A program made the translations under genes and the position numbers. A stretch of DNA of 5,261 bases from Nitrospirota bacterium (GTDB lineage Bacteria; Nitrospirota; Thermodesulfovibrionia; Thermodesulfovibrionales; JdFR-88). Positions 5,090 to 5,261 of the stretch are shown here, one piece after another. The notes under the pieces were generated by a model, which was given only the letters and a program-made list of their open reading frames with translations, searched no databases and had not been told where the DNA came from. The stretch covers positions 1 through 5,261 of the forward strand of contig JAJYGJ010000136.1 in the NCBI GenBank assembly GCA_021790695.1, in the 5' to 3' direction. Each line of letters begins with the position of its first letter. Position 1 is the first letter of the stretch.

Positions 5090-5261
5090 ATGTTTAATGA
5101 TACTAGGAAGCGCATAAGTATGGCAATGGCAAAAAGGAGGAAGGGACAGCCAATATTATCCGGGGGCGTTTGTATCTGCCCGCCCCTTTCATTCCGGTCG
5201 CCCCTGCCCCAAAAAGCCCGCGGGCTTTTTGGGGACCCCTTTGGCGGTTCCGGCCGTATCC
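5086..5261 (-). CDS. C-terminal part of a putative protein with hydrophobic tail, partial at 5' end
   Basis: This minus-strand frame is open from the right edge and ends with TGA at 5088-5086, giving 57 residues. The stop overlaps the ATG of the 112-aa gene as ATGA, matching the overlap style of the other gene pairs in this window and explaining the missing SD there. The first 35 residues are polar, Pro/Gly/Arg-rich and low in complexity; the last 22 are hydrophobic (CPFLLFAIAILMRFLVSLNI), suggesting a C-terminal membrane anchor. Caution: two other minus frames and one plus frame are also open in part of this GC-rich stretch, including a minus frame ending near 5189 (stop 5191-5189), and a 28-bp palindrome lies inside. 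The overlap and the hydrophobic tail make this the best candidate, not a certain one. Confidence 0.4.
   Translation of the reverse strand, partial: IRPEPPKGSPKSPRAFWGRGDRNERGGQIQTPPDNIGCPFLLFAIAILMRFLVSLNI
5207..5234. repeat. Perfect 28-bp palindrome, possible bidirectional terminator
   Basis: Arms CCCCAAAAAGCCCG (5207-5220) and CGGGCTTTTTGGGG (5221-5234) are exact reverse complements with no spacer. An A5-GC core-T5 arrangement reads the same on both strands, as in some bidirectional intrinsic terminators, but the GC stem is short once a 4-base loop is allowed, and G4 follows the T run. A weaker hairpin (GGGGCG 5163-5168 with CGCCCC 5181-5186) lies just to the left. If 5086-5261 is coding, the palindrome would fall inside the gene, which argues against a terminator or against the gene. 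Confidence 0.5.

Noticed and set aside
5120..5261. Plus-strand open frame beginning MAMAKRRKGQPI with AGGAAG 9 bases upstream
   Set aside because: The opening faintly recalls a TruB start, but the following residues do not continue that family. It is antisense to the hydrophobic tail of the better-supported minus frame and contains the palindrome. It remains possible and needs sequence beyond the edge.
5189..5261. Alternative minus-strand frame with a C-terminus ending GQGRPE at a TGA (5191-5189)
   Set aside because: It is plausible as a gene end from the right, but there are only 23 codons and no recognisable motif; the frame overlapping the 112-aa start was preferred.
1..5261. CRISPR arrays, tRNA or rRNA genes, integrase/att sites, known defence genes
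   Set aside because: No regularly spaced repeats, RNA gene hallmarks or relevant protein motifs were seen on either strand.

Overview
The window comes from a diderm (LPS-bearing) bacterium of fairly high GC. It holds the paired inner-membrane permease genes of the LPS export machine (lptF-lptG) and most of an outer-membrane beta-barrel protein gene. Arg is often AGG and Ile often ATA in otherwise GC-rich genes, and two minus-strand genes appear to start with TTG. Together with the type of porin-like protein, this suggests a Nitrospirota or deltaproteobacterial (Desulfobacterota-like) genome, but no taxon is proven by the sequence.

Layout. (1) Bases 1-1388, minus strand: 462 codons of a secreted beta-barrel protein, open at the left edge, with a TTG start decided by an AGGAGG box. 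A sigma70-like promoter about 200 bases upstream implies a long leader. That leader holds a strong terminator hairpin pointing the opposite way. (2) Bases 1389-1941 are non-coding and carry the two divergent promoters plus an orphan copy of a transposon-like end. (3) Bases 1942-4087, plus strand: a possible 10-codon basic leader ORF, then lptF and lptG. Each of these neighbours overlaps the next by ATGA, so the three reading frames look translationally coupled. (4) Bases 4087-4299: a 213-bp non-autonomous element (MITE-like) with imperfect inverted ends and a TA duplication, inserted exactly into the lptG stop codon. Removing it restores a TAA stop at the same place. (5) Bases 4395-5261, minus strand: three tightly overlapping small reading frames of unknown function, converging on lptFG. 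They are a 119-aa protein, a 112-aa protein with two helix-turn-helix-like units, and the C-terminal 57 residues of a putative protein with a hydrophobic tail. A perfect 28-bp palindrome lies near the right edge.

How the parts work together. LptF and LptG form the transmembrane heterodimer that, with the LptB ATPase, extracts LPS from the inner membrane and passes it to LptC/LptA. The other Lpt genes are not in the window. The porin-like gene is divergent and separately promoted, so a functional link with lptFG is not shown. No CRISPR array, tRNA, rRNA or defence system is visible. The most interesting items are the MITE in the lptG stop codon, its orphan relative next to the lptF promoter, and the small uncharacterised minus-strand operon.
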